A stretch of DNA of 64,000 nt from Hesperophylax magnus (lineage: Eukaryota > Arthropoda > Insecta > Trichoptera > Limnephilidae), in NCBI GenBank assembly GCA_026573805.1, contig JAIUSX010000048.1, positions 3,534,001 to 3,598,000 of the forward strand. Direction: 5' to 3'. The first letter of the stretch is position 1. Each line of letters begins with the position of its first letter. The position numbers were made by a program, and so were the translations under genes. The notes beneath the pieces are model-generated. The model was not told the origin of the DNA. It made no database searches and saw nothing but the letters and a program-made list of their open reading frames with translations. This document shows positions 11,626-22,396 of the stretch, in pieces.

Positions 11626-12400
11626 TCGATATGGCCTGACTCGAGTATTTGATTCATTTGCCCTTCAAAAAGAACAAGACTTCACAGCCTCCGTGGCTGT
11701 GGTTACGATCGTATTGGATCTCAGAGGTAAACAAAAAATATAAGACTAAAATAAGGTATTTCTAAATATAAAAAAAATGGCCAATAGTTTCGAGATGATA
11801 GTTATTTATAAAACATCTTGTACAATCTATGAAGTCCTTGTCTTTTATCCTATTAAAATATGAGAAGGTCAGCTCTAGATTATTCGATCATAGTTATTAT
11901 GAAATAATAGTGCTGTAAGGCTTTTGAAATCCTTTTTTCAACCATTTGTACATTTTCTAAAGGGAAAAAATCGAGTATCCATTAGTGACGGGCAGATTCA
12001 TTGACAATGGCTAATCAATTCAATCTGACCCACGACGTTAAGTGGATTATTTCATTCATTTAAATAAATGAGTAATTCATTTTGATTTAGGCAAAACTAG
12101 ACAGACAAAACATTTCGGTTAATCTAAAAGGTAATAATTAACAAAAATGTTAATGGTATAACTCAAAAATATGCGATGAAGCAACAAGTGCTGCATAGTA
12201 ATATTGGTCATGAGAAGGAAGTTAAGATCCTAGAAACTTAATCACTGAGGATGCGGGATCAATTCCGGCACGCTATAATGGTCCTGCTGTCATTCCGTCC
12301 ATACGTCTCGGCAGAGAAAACCTCAAAAGCTGCATTGAAGATTGAAATGTTATATTTGAGAATGTCGTCATTGATGACCTAAATGATCAAAAATGTCTTG
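11626..12400. other. Mostly unassigned sequence with a tRNA-like patch
   Basis: No gene is visible. GGGATCAATTCC near 12267 resembles a polymerase III B box and may be a SINE relic. The 3' end of this stretch is probably the decayed start of the LINE fragment that follows. Confidence 0.3.
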
Positions 12401-12401
12401 A

Positions 12402-12905
12402 ATGCCAAAGAAAAGTACTCAACAAAATTCAACAGGTTCAGTCTTCTACCAAGAAAAACTATTCCTGAAGTACTGCATGAGCTTTTACACAAGCGACCTA
12501 TGGACAAAGTACACACAAGGCGCCATGAACAATTTCAGAGTAATGTATAACCACGCATACAGGACCCTGTTCGGCCTCCCTTGGCGAAGCAGCGCCTCAC
12601 GAATGTTGGCAGGAAGGGTGCATGGGTTAGCTGATTATATGTGCCACAGAGTAGTCGAGATAAGACAGTGTTACCGCAAATTGAAAAACACTCTCGTCCA
12701 GGCAGTCTCCCAGTGGCAGGGTGCCACCCAACACTATAGATGGAGAATTTCCCTATATCTAACAAATTAAATTTAACTTTTTTTTCAATTTTAAATCTTG
12801 TTGTTAATTAATATAATGTGTGCACTTACATGGCACACAGAGTATTGCATTCACCTCTCCGTTCAGCTAAAATGAACGGCATTTTTATTGTGAATGAATT
12901 TCTCT
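12402..12905 (+). pseudogene. LINE ORF2 carboxy-terminal fragment with 3' tail
   Basis: The 122-codon frame (stop 12768-12770) contains KYCMSFYTSDLWTKYTQGAM and YNHAYRTLFGLP, which matches the region C-terminal to the RT domain in a widespread insect LINE group. The start codon of the frame is not meaningful. The tail has ATAGATGGAGAATTTC at about 12736, which recurs at 50884, so a second copy of the same tail exists. The RT catalytic part is absent. Confidence 0.7.
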
Positions 12906-13995
12906 AATTTAAATATATTATTTCACACTTTGTTTATATGTATGTATATGTAGATATTCATAAGTATTAAGACATATATGATTACGCATTATATATACAT
13001 TTATTTTATATCAAGTATATTTGTGACACGTTCTCATGCACATGCTCCACCATCGTCCTGGTTAAAGAACTCATTTTATTTTGACTATTTGTACTGTAGA
13101 AAGGTTTATTTTCATCAGTTGGTTGGAATATAACCCCGCGATTTAAAGAATTTCCTAATCTGTAAATCGGTGTTCAGTTGTTGCTGTGGAGATGTTGATT
13201 AAAACTCTCGAATTTACTACCGATAAATATATTGCCAGAATAATTTTTACAGAGGATTCAAAGGAACTCGCGGTGTAACGACGGTTGAGAGTAATCAATC
13301 GCGAGGTTAGAACACGAGATACAGAATGAATTAAGCCAGCCACGGTTAGCAGCTACAGCTATAGCAGTGATTCAAGTAGTATAAAATATTGTCAAGGAAA
13401 AATATTTGTAATGCAAATTAAAGCAGTCCTTCTACAGTACATAGAAGCACATTAAGTTCGTACATTTTTATAATGCAGAATTTTTGTTAGTGATGCCCTA
13501 CTGAAGCCCACGTATTGCTAATTGGAATTCACATTACAACTTATAATTTTGTAAAACCTCATATTTCCTCTTGTTCTTATGAAAGTACTGATGCTTATTC
13601 GTTTGTTTATATATTTATATTTATTCTTTAATTTAACCCCTAGATCTAACTGTTTATTTCTCACCAATCCATATTATATATATAGCTATCCTGTTGTTAC
13701 ATAACTGATGTCAATGTGTACCTGTTGATAAACTACAAAAGTTAACAGGTTTGAACATTGATATAGCTTTATCGGTTTGAATGATAATAAAGAAGAAAAA
13801 ACACCGAAACACTGACCATGCTCAGCCTAGTGTTATAAATTTAATATAAAAATAAAATATCTTTTAAATAAATAAACATCTTTTCCCTTTCCCGTAAATA
13901 AACATCTTTTTTTTTAATTCATTATATCTATTTTCAATTTTTGACCTAATTGCGCCATCTCTTGGGTAGGCTAGAAGACAATTAGAAAGATTTTT
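12906..13995. other. Unassigned AT-rich sequence
   Basis: About 1.1 kb with no supportable gene, RNA or recognised repeat. Frames longer than 60 codons exist but show no familiar motif. Confidence 0.4.
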
Positions 13996-14002
13996 TTATT
14001 TG

Positions 14003-14117
14003 TTTTACTGCGAATTGAACCTTACTCCTTCACTGCTATGTTTTACTGCGAATTGAACCTTCCTCCTCAACTGCAATGTTTTACTGCGAATTGAACTTTT
14101 CTCCTCAACTGCTATTA
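14003..14117 (+). repeat. Minisatellite, three 38-bp units
   Basis: TTTTACTGCGAATTGAAC begins at 14003, 14041 and 14079. The units differ by a few substitutions in CCTTACTCCTTCACTGCTATG-like second halves. Confidence 0.9.
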
Positions 14118-14204
14118 AATTTTAAAATGTATCGAAACAAAATATAATTTTCTACAAAATCTACTTCAAATGTGACGTAGATTCACCATTTTTCCGCTTG
14201 TAGG

Positions 14205-14365
14205 CACTACTACTAGTTATAAGTCTCTATCTATGAAACTTAGTTATAAGCCAAAAGTAATTAGTTATAAATCTAAGTCTAAGATCAATGCATACATGTT
14301 GTTAAGCGCCCTTTTAGGTGATTTTCCCACGAAAACGGCGCTATACACATAATCCAATCATTATT
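14205..14365 (+). repeat. Dispersed repeat family D-like, copy 1
   Basis: Aligns with 51415-51560 in the same orientation: ACTAGTTATAAGTCTC, AAATGCATACAT-like and TTGTTAAGCGCCCTT are shared. A diverged inverted piece near 18655-18700 shares the GGTGATTTT...ACGGCGCTATA part. It is non-coding. Confidence 0.75.
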
Positions 14366-14399
14366 ATTATTACTAGTTTCCAGATACCGGGTGTGTGTT

Positions 14400-14607
14400 A
14401 AAGAACTGTGTCTGTCGTGCCTTTGATTTTTATACAAATCAATCAATAGTTTTATTCCGAGAAGGATGAAATTTTACACAGTAAAATTGACCTTCGAAAC
14501 AATAGGAAGATCACTGTCTACAAGCAATTTCAATAAACCACCCCTCATTTAATTTTAAACCGCTTAAAACAGAATTAATCCCGGGCAACCCCGGGAACTT
14601 CAGCCAG
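14400..14607 (+). mobile_element. Helitron-like 3' terminus, diverged
   Basis: CCCGGGCAACCCCGGG is a GC hairpin (CCCGG/CCGGG arms) and is followed by AACTTCAGCCAGT. This is the same layout as the end at 11336, with CTAG decayed to CCAG. The left border is not defined. Confidence 0.45.
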
Positions 14608-15140
14608 TTTTCTATATTTTGAAGACGACCAAAAACAATCATTTTTGTTTTTTCGTGTAATATTTCTGTCATGTGGAAAAATTTGTTACATTTATTTGTA
14701 GCATTATTTTTCGTATTCCTCTCTCACAGGCCTGTATTTTGATTTACAGGTTATGGGGCCGCAATATATTAATCGAGAATAATATTCGGAATGATTCATT
14801 GGCGCAGCCGAATGGAATTGATTCATTTGATTCATCCGACATTATGTCGAGACGGTATGCCTTGCTAGCAGTGAGAGTGGAACTAGGTATGTTTTAATAA
14901 ATCGAGTTTCCTTTTATTTTTAATATGATATCGCTTGTTCGGGAGCGACGTGCCCCAATTTGGCACACATGGATGTCAGAAAAGAATGGATGGCAGGAAT
15001 TATACATTTTGCATCAAAAGTTGTTGTAGTGTTAACGATAAATACATGTTTCAATTCTACAAGTTTGGTCTTAAATGTAGCTCTCCATATATGTACGAGA
15101 AAGGATAAAGATTTTTTTTTCTTATCTTATCTTATATCCT
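14608..15140. other. Unassigned sequence upstream of a LINE remnant
   Basis: A 74-codon frame near 14673 and a longer one from 14960 have no recognisable domain before about 15143. Part may be an older segment of the family D LINE. Confidence 0.3.
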
Positions 15141-15142
15141 AT

Positions 15143-15665
15143 ATTACGAGAGTTGGAAATAGAGTTATTGAAATAAATTTAAATACAGGAAACTCCATTA
15201 ATGGAGAACTGAAGGCAGTTGGCGCTAACAAAAATAATGTTCGAAGAAGCGAAGCTAACAGCAGTCCACAACGGAGTGCTGGTACCTACCCTGATGAATG
15301 GCAATGAGGCATGGAACTGGCAGAAAAAATACGAAAGCAGATAGAATGCTGTAGAAATGTGATCCCTCAGGCATATATGTGGTAAAACCATGTGGAGATT
15401 CGCAAAGAATGCAAAACCATGTGTGATGTAAGCGTAATGAATAAGATTAAGAAAAGGACGAATAGATGGATTGGGCACGTATAAGGAGTGTAAGGAAAAT
15501 ATGTGACGTGAATCTGAATGGTAGAAGAAATTGGAGACGCCCGAAGAAGACATGGCACGATCAAGTGAATTAGATTCTTAACTATAGTCGGGCCATCCCA
15601 AGGAATATATGAATGTGAAAGAGGCTGGGAGTTGCCAAGCCTGCCTATCCATGCGAGGAAACGGT
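15143..15665 (+). pseudogene. LINE family D, ORF2 C-terminal remnant
   Basis: Conceptual translation in shifting frames follows the LINE C-terminal order: VGNRVIEIN, AVHNGVL-like, LMNGNEAWNWQKKYESR-like, IGHV-like, then NGRRNWRRPKKTWHDQVN-like. Several stops and frameshifts break it. The plus strand then runs into AGGCTGGGAGTTGCCAAGCC and a tail that recurs inverted at 11505-11625. Pieces of the same family recur at 17665, 32597 and, inverted, at 39895. Confidence 0.75.
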
Positions 15666-15687
15666 GTGAGAGTTAGTTGGTTAATTA

Positions 15688-16375
15688 GTTTTTTTTTTTT
15701 TTTTTTACTTTATTTATTTTCATTTATTTTCATATATTATACATATTAATAGATAGTATATAATAACATAATATATAATACCAAATAGTATACACAAGAA
15801 ATAAAAACCCACTAAGGCACTGCCTGAGTGTGGGTAATATAAAACGATTACTATATTTCAAGTACCTAAAGTATAATATACATTAGTAGAAAAAGTTTTT
15901 TTTTGTTTAAAGTTATTATAAAAAGTAAAGAGAAAACATTGTGTACAATAGTTTATAAAGTTTCAGCAAGTGAGTTGTAGAAAGGATCAATAAATTTATA
16001 GTAAAAGCGTTTCAATATCTGCGTCATTCAGTCATAATTTTACCTCTTTAATATATTCTATCTTTTTATTTATCATTTGAGTTTGTAGTGGTAGAAGGTT
16101 AAATGTACGAGGACCAATGAAACTGCTATGTGTCTGCATTAATTTAGTATTGGTTTGGAGGGTGTAAAATATATTATTTGTTCTTTTGCTCATTCTGTTT
16201 TCATTTATTTTGAAATTATTTTTGTCTTTAAATAAATATTTCATAGTTTGTAATATAAATAATTTACGAATGTTAAATAATTTAGATTCCTTGTATAATA
16301 GGTCGGTCGAGAATGTTTTATTTTTGTTATATATGAAATAAAACATTCTATGAATTAAAACATTCTAAATAAAGA
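15688..16375 (-). pseudogene. 3' end of a LINE, minus orientation
   Basis: A run of T at 15690-15706 marks the poly(A) end. A 104-codon minus frame (16346 to 16032) reads FSTDLLYKESKLFNIRKLF and GPRTFNLLP, the C-terminal block seen in CR1/Jockey-like ORF2 proteins. The 3' untranslated part contains a hairpin (TACCCACACTCAGGC and its partner, near 15806-15835) similar to one at 31900. The RT core is absent. Confidence 0.7.
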
Positions 16376-16855
16376 AAATATTATAGTTTTTAATGTGCTG
16401 TGCCTAAATGAGTGTCATTTAGTTAATTAATCTTGTCACCTCAATTTCCCAGCCTATTTTGCACACAAAACATTCAATCTAAGACGTAAATTATTGTCTT
16501 ACGTCTGTTTTAGCTCGGACAACACTGGGGTCAACGGTTAGTTAAACATAAAATAATTATCTGATAACTGCAGTCTCCCTAACTTGAGTTTTATCTGCGC
16601 GGGCTTTTAGCGTCAAAGAGAAAGGTATTCAGAGAGAGAGGGGAAACCTTTTTGTGTTAAACACGTACACGGGTTAAGGCACCCTTTGATATCTCTATCA
16701 TTTAAATCCAATATTTAAGGCAGCTAATATTCAACGAGATTTATTCGGGCAACGGGAACCATTCACAGTATTTTCAAGAGCTTTGTTCAGAGGGCTACCA
16801 TTTTAAATTTCGTCTAGTTTTATGAAAATGCACGTGTTTTCCATGCGCAGCATGC
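16376..16855. other. Unassigned sequence
   Basis: No gene, RNA or recognised repeat seen. Confidence 0.4.
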
Positions 16856-16861
16856 TAGACG

Positions 16862-16975
16862 ACCTCCGTGCTTGGGTGATTATGATTATTAGCTAAGAAT
16901 CAGATAAGGTCACGGATTCAAATCCCTGTGTGCGCAAATAAATTTTATTTGATCAATTTGTGTCATTCCACAAAT
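16862..16975 (+). repeat. tRNA-derived SINE head
   Basis: CCTCCGTGCTTGGGTGATTA resembles a polymerase III A box region, and GGATTCAAATCC at 16913-16924 is a near-perfect B box. The same head (CCTCCGTGGTTGGGTGGTTA) occurs inverted at 44054-44097. It is not a functional tRNA because no cloverleaf closes. Confidence 0.6.
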
Positions 16976-16992
16976 AATTCGGTTGTAGTTTA

Positions 16993-17088
16993 AAATATAT
17001 TTGCGGTACGTTCCAGTGGAAAAATCTTACAGCACGGCCCTCGTGAAAGACCAGCATTCAGAATTAAATTTTTGCTTTAAATGACTTA
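16993..17088 (+). repeat. Dispersed repeat family B, partial copy 1
   Basis: TTGCGGTACGTTCCAG-like start, then ACCAGCATTCAGAATT and TTGCTTTAAATGACTT match the first 90 bases of family B (best copies at 22397, 27913 and inverted at 33590). It is cut off where family C begins. Confidence 0.6.
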
Positions 17089-17536
17089 AGAGGAAGCTAC
17101 AAGCCAAAAATGTGTATATTCTTGGTATACCTTATAATGTAGGTAATAGGCATTAAAATCGCTTGACAAACGGAGTCTAGAAACGTTCGATTTCAAGCAC
17201 AACTGGTTTTTATTTATTTTATAAATAATTTTATAAGAAAGCAAAAAAGTTAATCAAGTGAAACTGTCACAGATAATCTTAGCTATAATACTGTATTTTT
17301 TAAAGTTGTTTTCTTTATGCGTTCATACATTTCTATTGAAAAAATTTTTTTTTTAGTAGTTTACATTTATATTTTTTATGGAGTATTTTTTTTATTTATT
17401 TGTATTCTACTCAAGCGAAACGATATGAAAACCTTCAATTTATCTAAAGCATATTTTTTGGTATTTATAATGTACACCAATTCGTTAAAAAGATTAATCA
17501 AAATAGTGATTTGGCATTAAGCTTCGCCTTAAGTCC
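17082..17536 (+). repeat. Dispersed repeat family C, copy 1 (MITE-like)
   Basis: Aligns over about 450 bases with 50428-50876. The ends form imperfect inverted repeats: GACTTAAGAGGAAGCTA at the left and, on the other strand from the right, GACTTAAGGCGAAGCTTA. It is non-coding; the 67-codon frame inside is a low-complexity artefact. Terminal inversion with no coding capacity suggests a MITE. Confidence 0.7.
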
Positions 17537-17539
17537 CCG

Positions 17540-17885
17540 TGGTAAGTGTTCAAAGATGATTTGAAAGGGAGATATATAAATACTAATGTAAGAAAGATCG
17601 CTTATATTGAAAAGCGATAATAATTAAGCGAAAAAAAATTTTAAAGTAATAATGTGGTACACAGTAGTGAATGGTAGAGGTCGGGGATGCTACAGGAAGA
17701 CATGGTACGATCAAGTAAAACAAAAATTAATGTTTTTATAAATCTTTAAAATAATATTATTTCAACGTTAAGGCCCCATATTAAACGTTTAAAGACGGTT
17801 TGAAATTGAGATATGTAAATATTAATGTTAGAGGGAGCGCGCTAATATTAAAAAATGATAATAATTAAGTGAAAATGGTGAAAAT
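17540..17885 (+). repeat. LINE family D tail with internal duplication
   Basis: 17665-17720 encodes the short relic NGRRGRGCYRKTWYDQVK, matching family D. On each side are related stretches of about 95 bases, ending GATAATAATTAAG at 17616 and at 17857, so the tail is duplicated with a period near 241. The second stretch recurs inverted at 10135. Confidence 0.6.
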
Positions 17886-18044
17886 ATTTAATCAAACACC
17901 ACTCGTTTGAAATAGAGCAAAAACTTCTCGACAAATGTTTAAGTTGCATTTAAAGATACACTGTGAATGTTTTGATGCCTATAACATATTAATAAATATA
18001 AATTATAATTAATTATATAAATTATTGGTAATCCGGTTAAAATT

Positions 18045-18112
18045 CTAAAAGTTTATCAGGAAATCTGTCAATTCATCTCTTGACGAATGAATTGACAGGT
18101 TTTGTTTCCAAG
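18045..18112. repeat. Foldback repeat with perfect 12-bp core arms
   Basis: CTGTCAATTCAT at 18065-18076 is the reverse complement of 18087-18098. Outside the core, CTAAAAGTTT-like sequence lies on both sides in inverted orientation, extending the imperfect foldback to about 30 bases per arm. Confidence 0.8.
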
Positions 18113-18114
18113 AC

Positions 18115-18250
18115 TTTTAGTAACATATCAATGCGCATGATCACGTGTTCAGACATATTAGTGATTTACTAAAAGTTTATCAGGAAGGGAGCTGCAATCT
18201 CATTTTTTATCAGCATTACGAATGATTTGAAGAGATTCTTAATAAATTGC
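18115..18250 (+). repeat. Dispersed repeat family F, copy 2
   Basis: Same orientation match to 11340-11480, including CATGATCACGTGTTC and GATTTACTAAAAGTTTATC. It adjoins the foldback at 18045, which carries the same TAAAAGTTTATCAGGAA word. Confidence 0.7.
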
Positions 18251-19030
18251 TGGTTTTTCTCCATTTAAAATGTATCTTTTTTTATTTGAAATATTATACA
18301 ATTATTAAATTAATTTTATATTACATGACATACAATTTGTCCAACAAAACTTTTTTCAGAAACCTAGTTACCATAAAAAAGTCTAAATAAACACTACAAC
18401 TTCAAGTGTTAAAAAGAATCTTTACTGAACCATTATAACGGCCACCATCTTGAAACGGAAACGGAACGTAGAAACAAATTTAGAGACAGACGAAATGTAA
18501 AATGGTCGAGTTAAAAAAGGACTTGCTGAGGATCTTCTGAAAGGGAGCGAAGAAAATCAAAGAAAGAACTTTTTTTTAATCTCGAAGATTTACCAGAAAC
18601 GTGTTGATTATCGGCTAACGAAAAATTAATAATAATAAAAATAATGTTTTGATGATTTATATAGCGTCGTTTTAAAAATCACCTCAAAGGAGCCTTACAA
18701 ATATGTAACATATTTCTGCAATCTTATTAAGTTAATCATTGATTTTATTTGAAAATATTTTTATTAACATCGAAAACTTTGTCCTCGTTGGACAGACAAA
18801 ACACATTTCAAATGTGTATAATAACCTGTACTAAATAAAATAAATAAGTAAATATTAAGTTTCAGATTTCTTCAATTCTGGGGTTCGTAAATTATTACCT
18901 TTATTGTTGAAAAATGAATCCACATGTATTCAATAAACAAAAATAGAAGTGTATTGTGGGCGTTTCAGTTTCGTTGACTGTGAGCATACTTTTTGCACCT
19001 GGTGAAAAAACTTCGATGTTCTTTGATGTT
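18251..19030. other. Mostly unassigned sequence
   Basis: Near 18655-18700 there is an inverted fragment of the repeat found at 14205. Otherwise I recognise nothing. The first 80 bases of a frame starting at 18956 precede the family A match. Confidence 0.35.
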
Positions 19031-19034
19031 AATT

Positions 19035-19372
19035 TGTGTGGTTCACTACGTTTGGTGATTGAGCAGGGGTGCCCGGGTTCATCGGGTGAGGAGTGTTTAC
19101 AATGTGCCTGCCCACCAGCTGCGTGGCGTGCCAGATCGGGAGATGCTGGTATGGAGAGACCAATTGATCATGATTGGTTTTACTGGTCTCTAGAACCATC
19201 GCTTTGCGCCACCGTCACTCCTGTACTCACTGATCCCTAGATTCCTACCCAACCCTTATACCTTTTACCTCCTTCCTTTCCTTTAAAAAGATCCCTCACA
19301 GAGCATCCCAAAAGATGAAAGGCCCTGAGTGAAATTGTTTTCTTCAGGGCCTCCTAATTGGGGTTAATGAAA
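19035..19372 (+). repeat. Dispersed repeat family A, copy 1 (5' truncated)
   Basis: Matches the right three quarters of family A: GGGGTGCCCGGGTTCATCGG, GATCGGGAGA, GATTCCTACCCA, CCTTTCCTTTAAAAAGA and GCATCCCAAAAGATGA-like words in the order found in the copies at 41610 and 59840. The frame inside is not conserved among copies, so I do not call it coding. Confidence 0.8.
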
Positions 19373-19890
19373 AAAAAATTGCCTTCTGTAAAGTTTGAAG
19401 GTAAACAGTTTCTATCAAATCGGTATGGACCACACTTCTAGGAATTTTGTTTCCACAGAATATACCTGTAATAAAATTTATTTTCGTAAGCTGTGAATAT
19501 AATTCGGAATTCATAGAAAATAAATGTAATTAATAATTAAAGGAGATAATTATGATTTTTCGATAAATTATTTGATTTCAAAAGTATTTTCTAAGAAAAA
19601 TAATATTTGAATAAATGGAAATGGTATCGTGATTTGAGAGATTTTTTAATTATCTTAATGTTTTCAGTCTCAAATAAATTAATTCATATTTTTTTCCATT
19701 TATTTAAACAATGCAAGGTTGGCTTTATTGATTGACGTATTCAACGGACAAAATGTATTTCTGAGCCGTTAATATCATGCGTTCCGGATCCAGATATTGC
19801 GAGTTTGAAGTTAGAAATAAGATGATAAAAAGTTTATTTAAACTAAATAAAACACGTAAGTTTTTAGATTCTCACGGCCAAAAGCATTTT
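19373..19890. other. Unassigned AT-rich sequence
   Basis: No gene, RNA or recognised repeat seen. Confidence 0.4.
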
Positions 19891-19894
19891 TGTT

Positions 19895-20200
19895 GTTTGT
19901 TTTTGGGGTGTTATGCCGTGTTGCGCTAACTCCTTCTTTAGCCGACGTTTCGGACAGCGTTGCAGTGTCCATCATCAGGGCAGATCCGGTAGATCCGAAG
20001 ATGTGTGAATTTTGGTTGTCGAGTTTGTGCTTATTTATTTGTGGCCTGGGCCCATCCAAGTGCGAAATGCCAACGGAAGTGGCGACATCTTGTGGCGAAT
20101 TCTGAAAGCTCAGTATTTATGTTAGCCTGGGTCCCGTCCAAGTGCGAAATGCCAACGGAAGTGGCGCCATCTTGTGGCGAATTCTAGAATTAGAAAACCG
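19895..20200 (-). repeat. Penelope-like element terminal repeat (PLTR) part
   Basis: 19907-20044 recurs almost exactly, inverted, at 20981-21120. It contains a hammerhead core (separate entry). Next to it 20044-20190 is a tandem duplication with a period of 81 sharing GTGCGAAATGCCAACGGAAG. On the minus strand the unit lies downstream of the GIY-YIG segment, the expected place for a PLTR. Confidence 0.7.
19940..19983 (-). ncRNA. Hammerhead ribozyme motif in the Penelope repeat
   Basis: On the minus strand: GCC, CTGATGA (complement of 19972-19978), a GGACA/TGTCC helix II, GAAA (complement of 19948-19951), CGTC, then GGC. GCC/GGC gives helix I. Helix III would be the palindrome ACGT, too short to close in one molecule, so pairing between two units is implied. 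Hammerheads of this kind are known from Penelope-like elements. Confidence 0.7.
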
Positions 20201-20297
20201 ATTGACAGCGATTAGAGTAGATGTACCCAGTATCAAGGTATAAATGCAATGGTTTTATATTGTGTTATTATATGGTATTGGAGTATACTTAGACATG

Positions 20298-20980
20298 TTA
20301 TTTGCGTTTAGCTTTGGTGTAGCCGTCAATTACCGGATACCAAGAGCTGTTGAGCTTAGCTCCGTCGTCTCTATTGATATTAAATGGATTTTTGTAGATT
20401 TCAATTGCCTCCATAATCAGGCGTGATCTATAAGTTTTGGGTCTTCCCAGGACCTCGGGAGCAAATCCAAAGTAATGGCCGGTTTCAATTAAGTGTTCGG
20501 CGATTGCCGATTTATCAGGGTGGCCAAGTTTACAAGCACGAAAATGTTCTGCTATCCTTTTGGAAATCGTCCGCTCTGTCTGGCCTATATAAACCTTGTC
20601 ACAACCAGAGCAGCTGAGTTTGTACACTCCATCTGCTTCCAGAGGAAACTTAGTCTTTGCAGACCTCAGTAGGTCTTGGATTTTGGTGGTGGTTCCGAAG
20701 ACAGTTTTGATGTTTTCTTTTCTCAACAGCCTGGCAATTCTGTCTGTCACATTGTGAACGAAAGGCAGGAAAGCACAGCCTTTTGAGTCTTGTTCAACTC
20801 TGTCTTCGTTTGTTGTAGATTTGGCTCTTAAAATTTGCCTAGTCTGACTTGCCGGGTAACCGTTGCGCTCCAGTGCATCGGTCAGTTTTATAAGTTCTGC
20901 TCCAAGTTTTGTTTCTTCACATATTCTGGTCGCTCGGGTCACCAACGTATGGATAAGTCCTCTCTTCTGCGCTGGGTGGC
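20298..20980 (-). CDS. Penelope-like element, C-terminal part with GIY-YIG endonuclease
   Basis: The minus frame stops at 20298 and is usable from about 20980; further upstream it runs into the inverted repeat, so its apparent first 10 codons are not Penelope protein. The N-terminal third (RGLIHTLVTRATRICEE) resembles the end of the PLE reverse transcriptase. GVYKLSCSGC, VYIGQTERTISKRIAEH, then an IAEHLIETGH block match the GIY-YIG nuclease and the linker cysteines of Penelope elements. The reverse transcriptase proper is missing, so this is a 5'-truncated copy, though the remaining frame is intact. Confidence 0.85.
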
Positions 20981-21130
20981 ACAAATAAATAAGCACAAAC
21001 TCGACAACCAAAATTCACACATCTTCGGATCTACCGGATCTGCCCTGATGATGGACACTGCAACGCTGTCCGAAACGTCGGCTAAAGAAGGAGTTAGCGC
21101 AACACGGCATAACACCCCAAAAACAAACAA
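20981..21130 (+). repeat. Inverted copy of the Penelope terminal repeat
   Basis: Nearly perfect reverse complement of 19895-20044. It abuts the truncated coding segment. Truncated Penelope insertions commonly carry an inverted partial terminal repeat of this kind at the upstream side. Confidence 0.8.
21042..21082 (+). ncRNA. Hammerhead ribozyme motif, plus-strand copy
   Basis: GCC 21042-21044, CTGATGA 21045-21051, helix II GGACA...TGTCC, GAAA 21072-21075, CGTC 21076-21079, GGC 21080-21082. The core matches the copy at 19940. Predicted cleavage follows the C at 21079. Confidence 0.7.
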
Positions 21131-21224
21131 CATAAATAAAACACATCCATTCAGAGCGTCAGATACTCCCAGTATTGTCCTTAGAACGACATCCTCACAA
21201 TTATCATCAATGACATGACAAACA

Positions 21225-21400
21225 CTCTTAACTGAGACAACCACACATATATATATATATATATTTTTTTTATTCATTTATAAAAAAAAGATACATGAAT
21301 TACATTACACAATATAATAAAGTTTTAAATTACATAATATAATAAAATATAATTATTTGATGTACCCCGATAAATAAGCAGGGCTTGTGTGTATGGGGGG
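21225..21400 (-). repeat. (AT)n tract and probable LINE 3' end
   Basis: An ATATAT run at about 21245-21264 leads into a T run and an AT-rich stretch with a CCCCGATAAATAAGCAGGGC-like stem near 21366, an arrangement like the minus-strand LINE 3' ends at 15688 and 31796. No coding remnant remains. Confidence 0.3.
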
Positions 21401-22390
21401 TTGACATATTGTTCATGATATCTGAGTCGTCAACTTACGCTCAGGAATTTTTCGGAAATCTGTAGATATCATGAAAAATTTTTTGAACACGTTGAATATA
21501 AAAAATATACGTTCAATTATATCAACATACTTGTACATTATTCTTTTTATATTTAACGACATTTATTTTTGTAATCTCAATTTTTTTTCAAACATTTTTT
21601 GTGGATGTTTCAGAACCATTAGAGGGGCCGCACTTGAGCTTCATTTAACTATTATGCACGACTCTAGACTGTCCAGTGTCCCTGCCTACGGTGTATAGTA
21701 GTACGTGTACATATTTACACTCAATAAAATATATACAAAACATTAAAAATTTTGAAATAATTTATCACTTCGTTTTTAATTAAATGTATATGTACATTTT
21801 GAATATAATAAGAAGATACCTAGGGCAGTTAAACTCACTATCACAGGTCTCAGCTGTCCCATGATGAAAATGGTTTGTAATCAGCCAGGTAGCGAACAAA
21901 TCAAATGTTCACCCCCTAAAATCATTTCACCGAGAGTTTTAATAAATAAATCTGAATTGAAGAAGAAGAGAGAAACTCCTGAAGACTCTAAGGGAAATAA
22001 TGACTCTCGGTTTACTAGAAGGGGGAATCAGACTAGTGTTAACATTTCTCATGCATGCTCATAATGTTGGGGGAGGCGTCAGAGGATAATGAGGTGACTG
22101 TTCCAGATTGTCTTAGCTTGACTGACTGCAGGGTCAGGGTCTATCCACTCCCTTGAAAGGGAGAATTATGGTGTATATATTATTTACGTGTCAGAATCAG
22201 CAGAATTTTCCAGGACAGGTTTTTCAATTTGACGACTCAATTTTGAGACAGTTAAGATCGAATAAAAATGTTGTTAGTTTATCAAACTCGTACGCCTCTT
22301 CGATGAACTTGTTCCAACAAGTCGAAAAAAACTTTTACAAAAATTTTCCACGGAAACGTTAAATAATGCCTGCTTTTTAATTAATGGAGA
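21401..22390. other. Unassigned sequence with one lysine-rich frame
   Basis: A 67-codon plus frame at 21861-22064 (SPRVLINKSELKKKRETPED) has charged, low-hydrophobicity composition like a LINE ORF1 fragment, but no motif supports this. Nothing else is recognised. Confidence 0.3.
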
Positions 22391-22396
22391 CAAGAT

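Noticed and set aside
16862..16975. Functional tRNA gene
   Set aside because: The B box is good, but an insertion splits the D-arm region and there is no acceptor stem.
18956..19240. 94-codon plus frame
   Set aside because: It lies in a family A copy and is not conserved in others.
20835..21218. 127-codon plus-strand frame across the Penelope remnant
   Set aside because: It is the shadow of the GIY-YIG frame and of the inverted terminal repeat.
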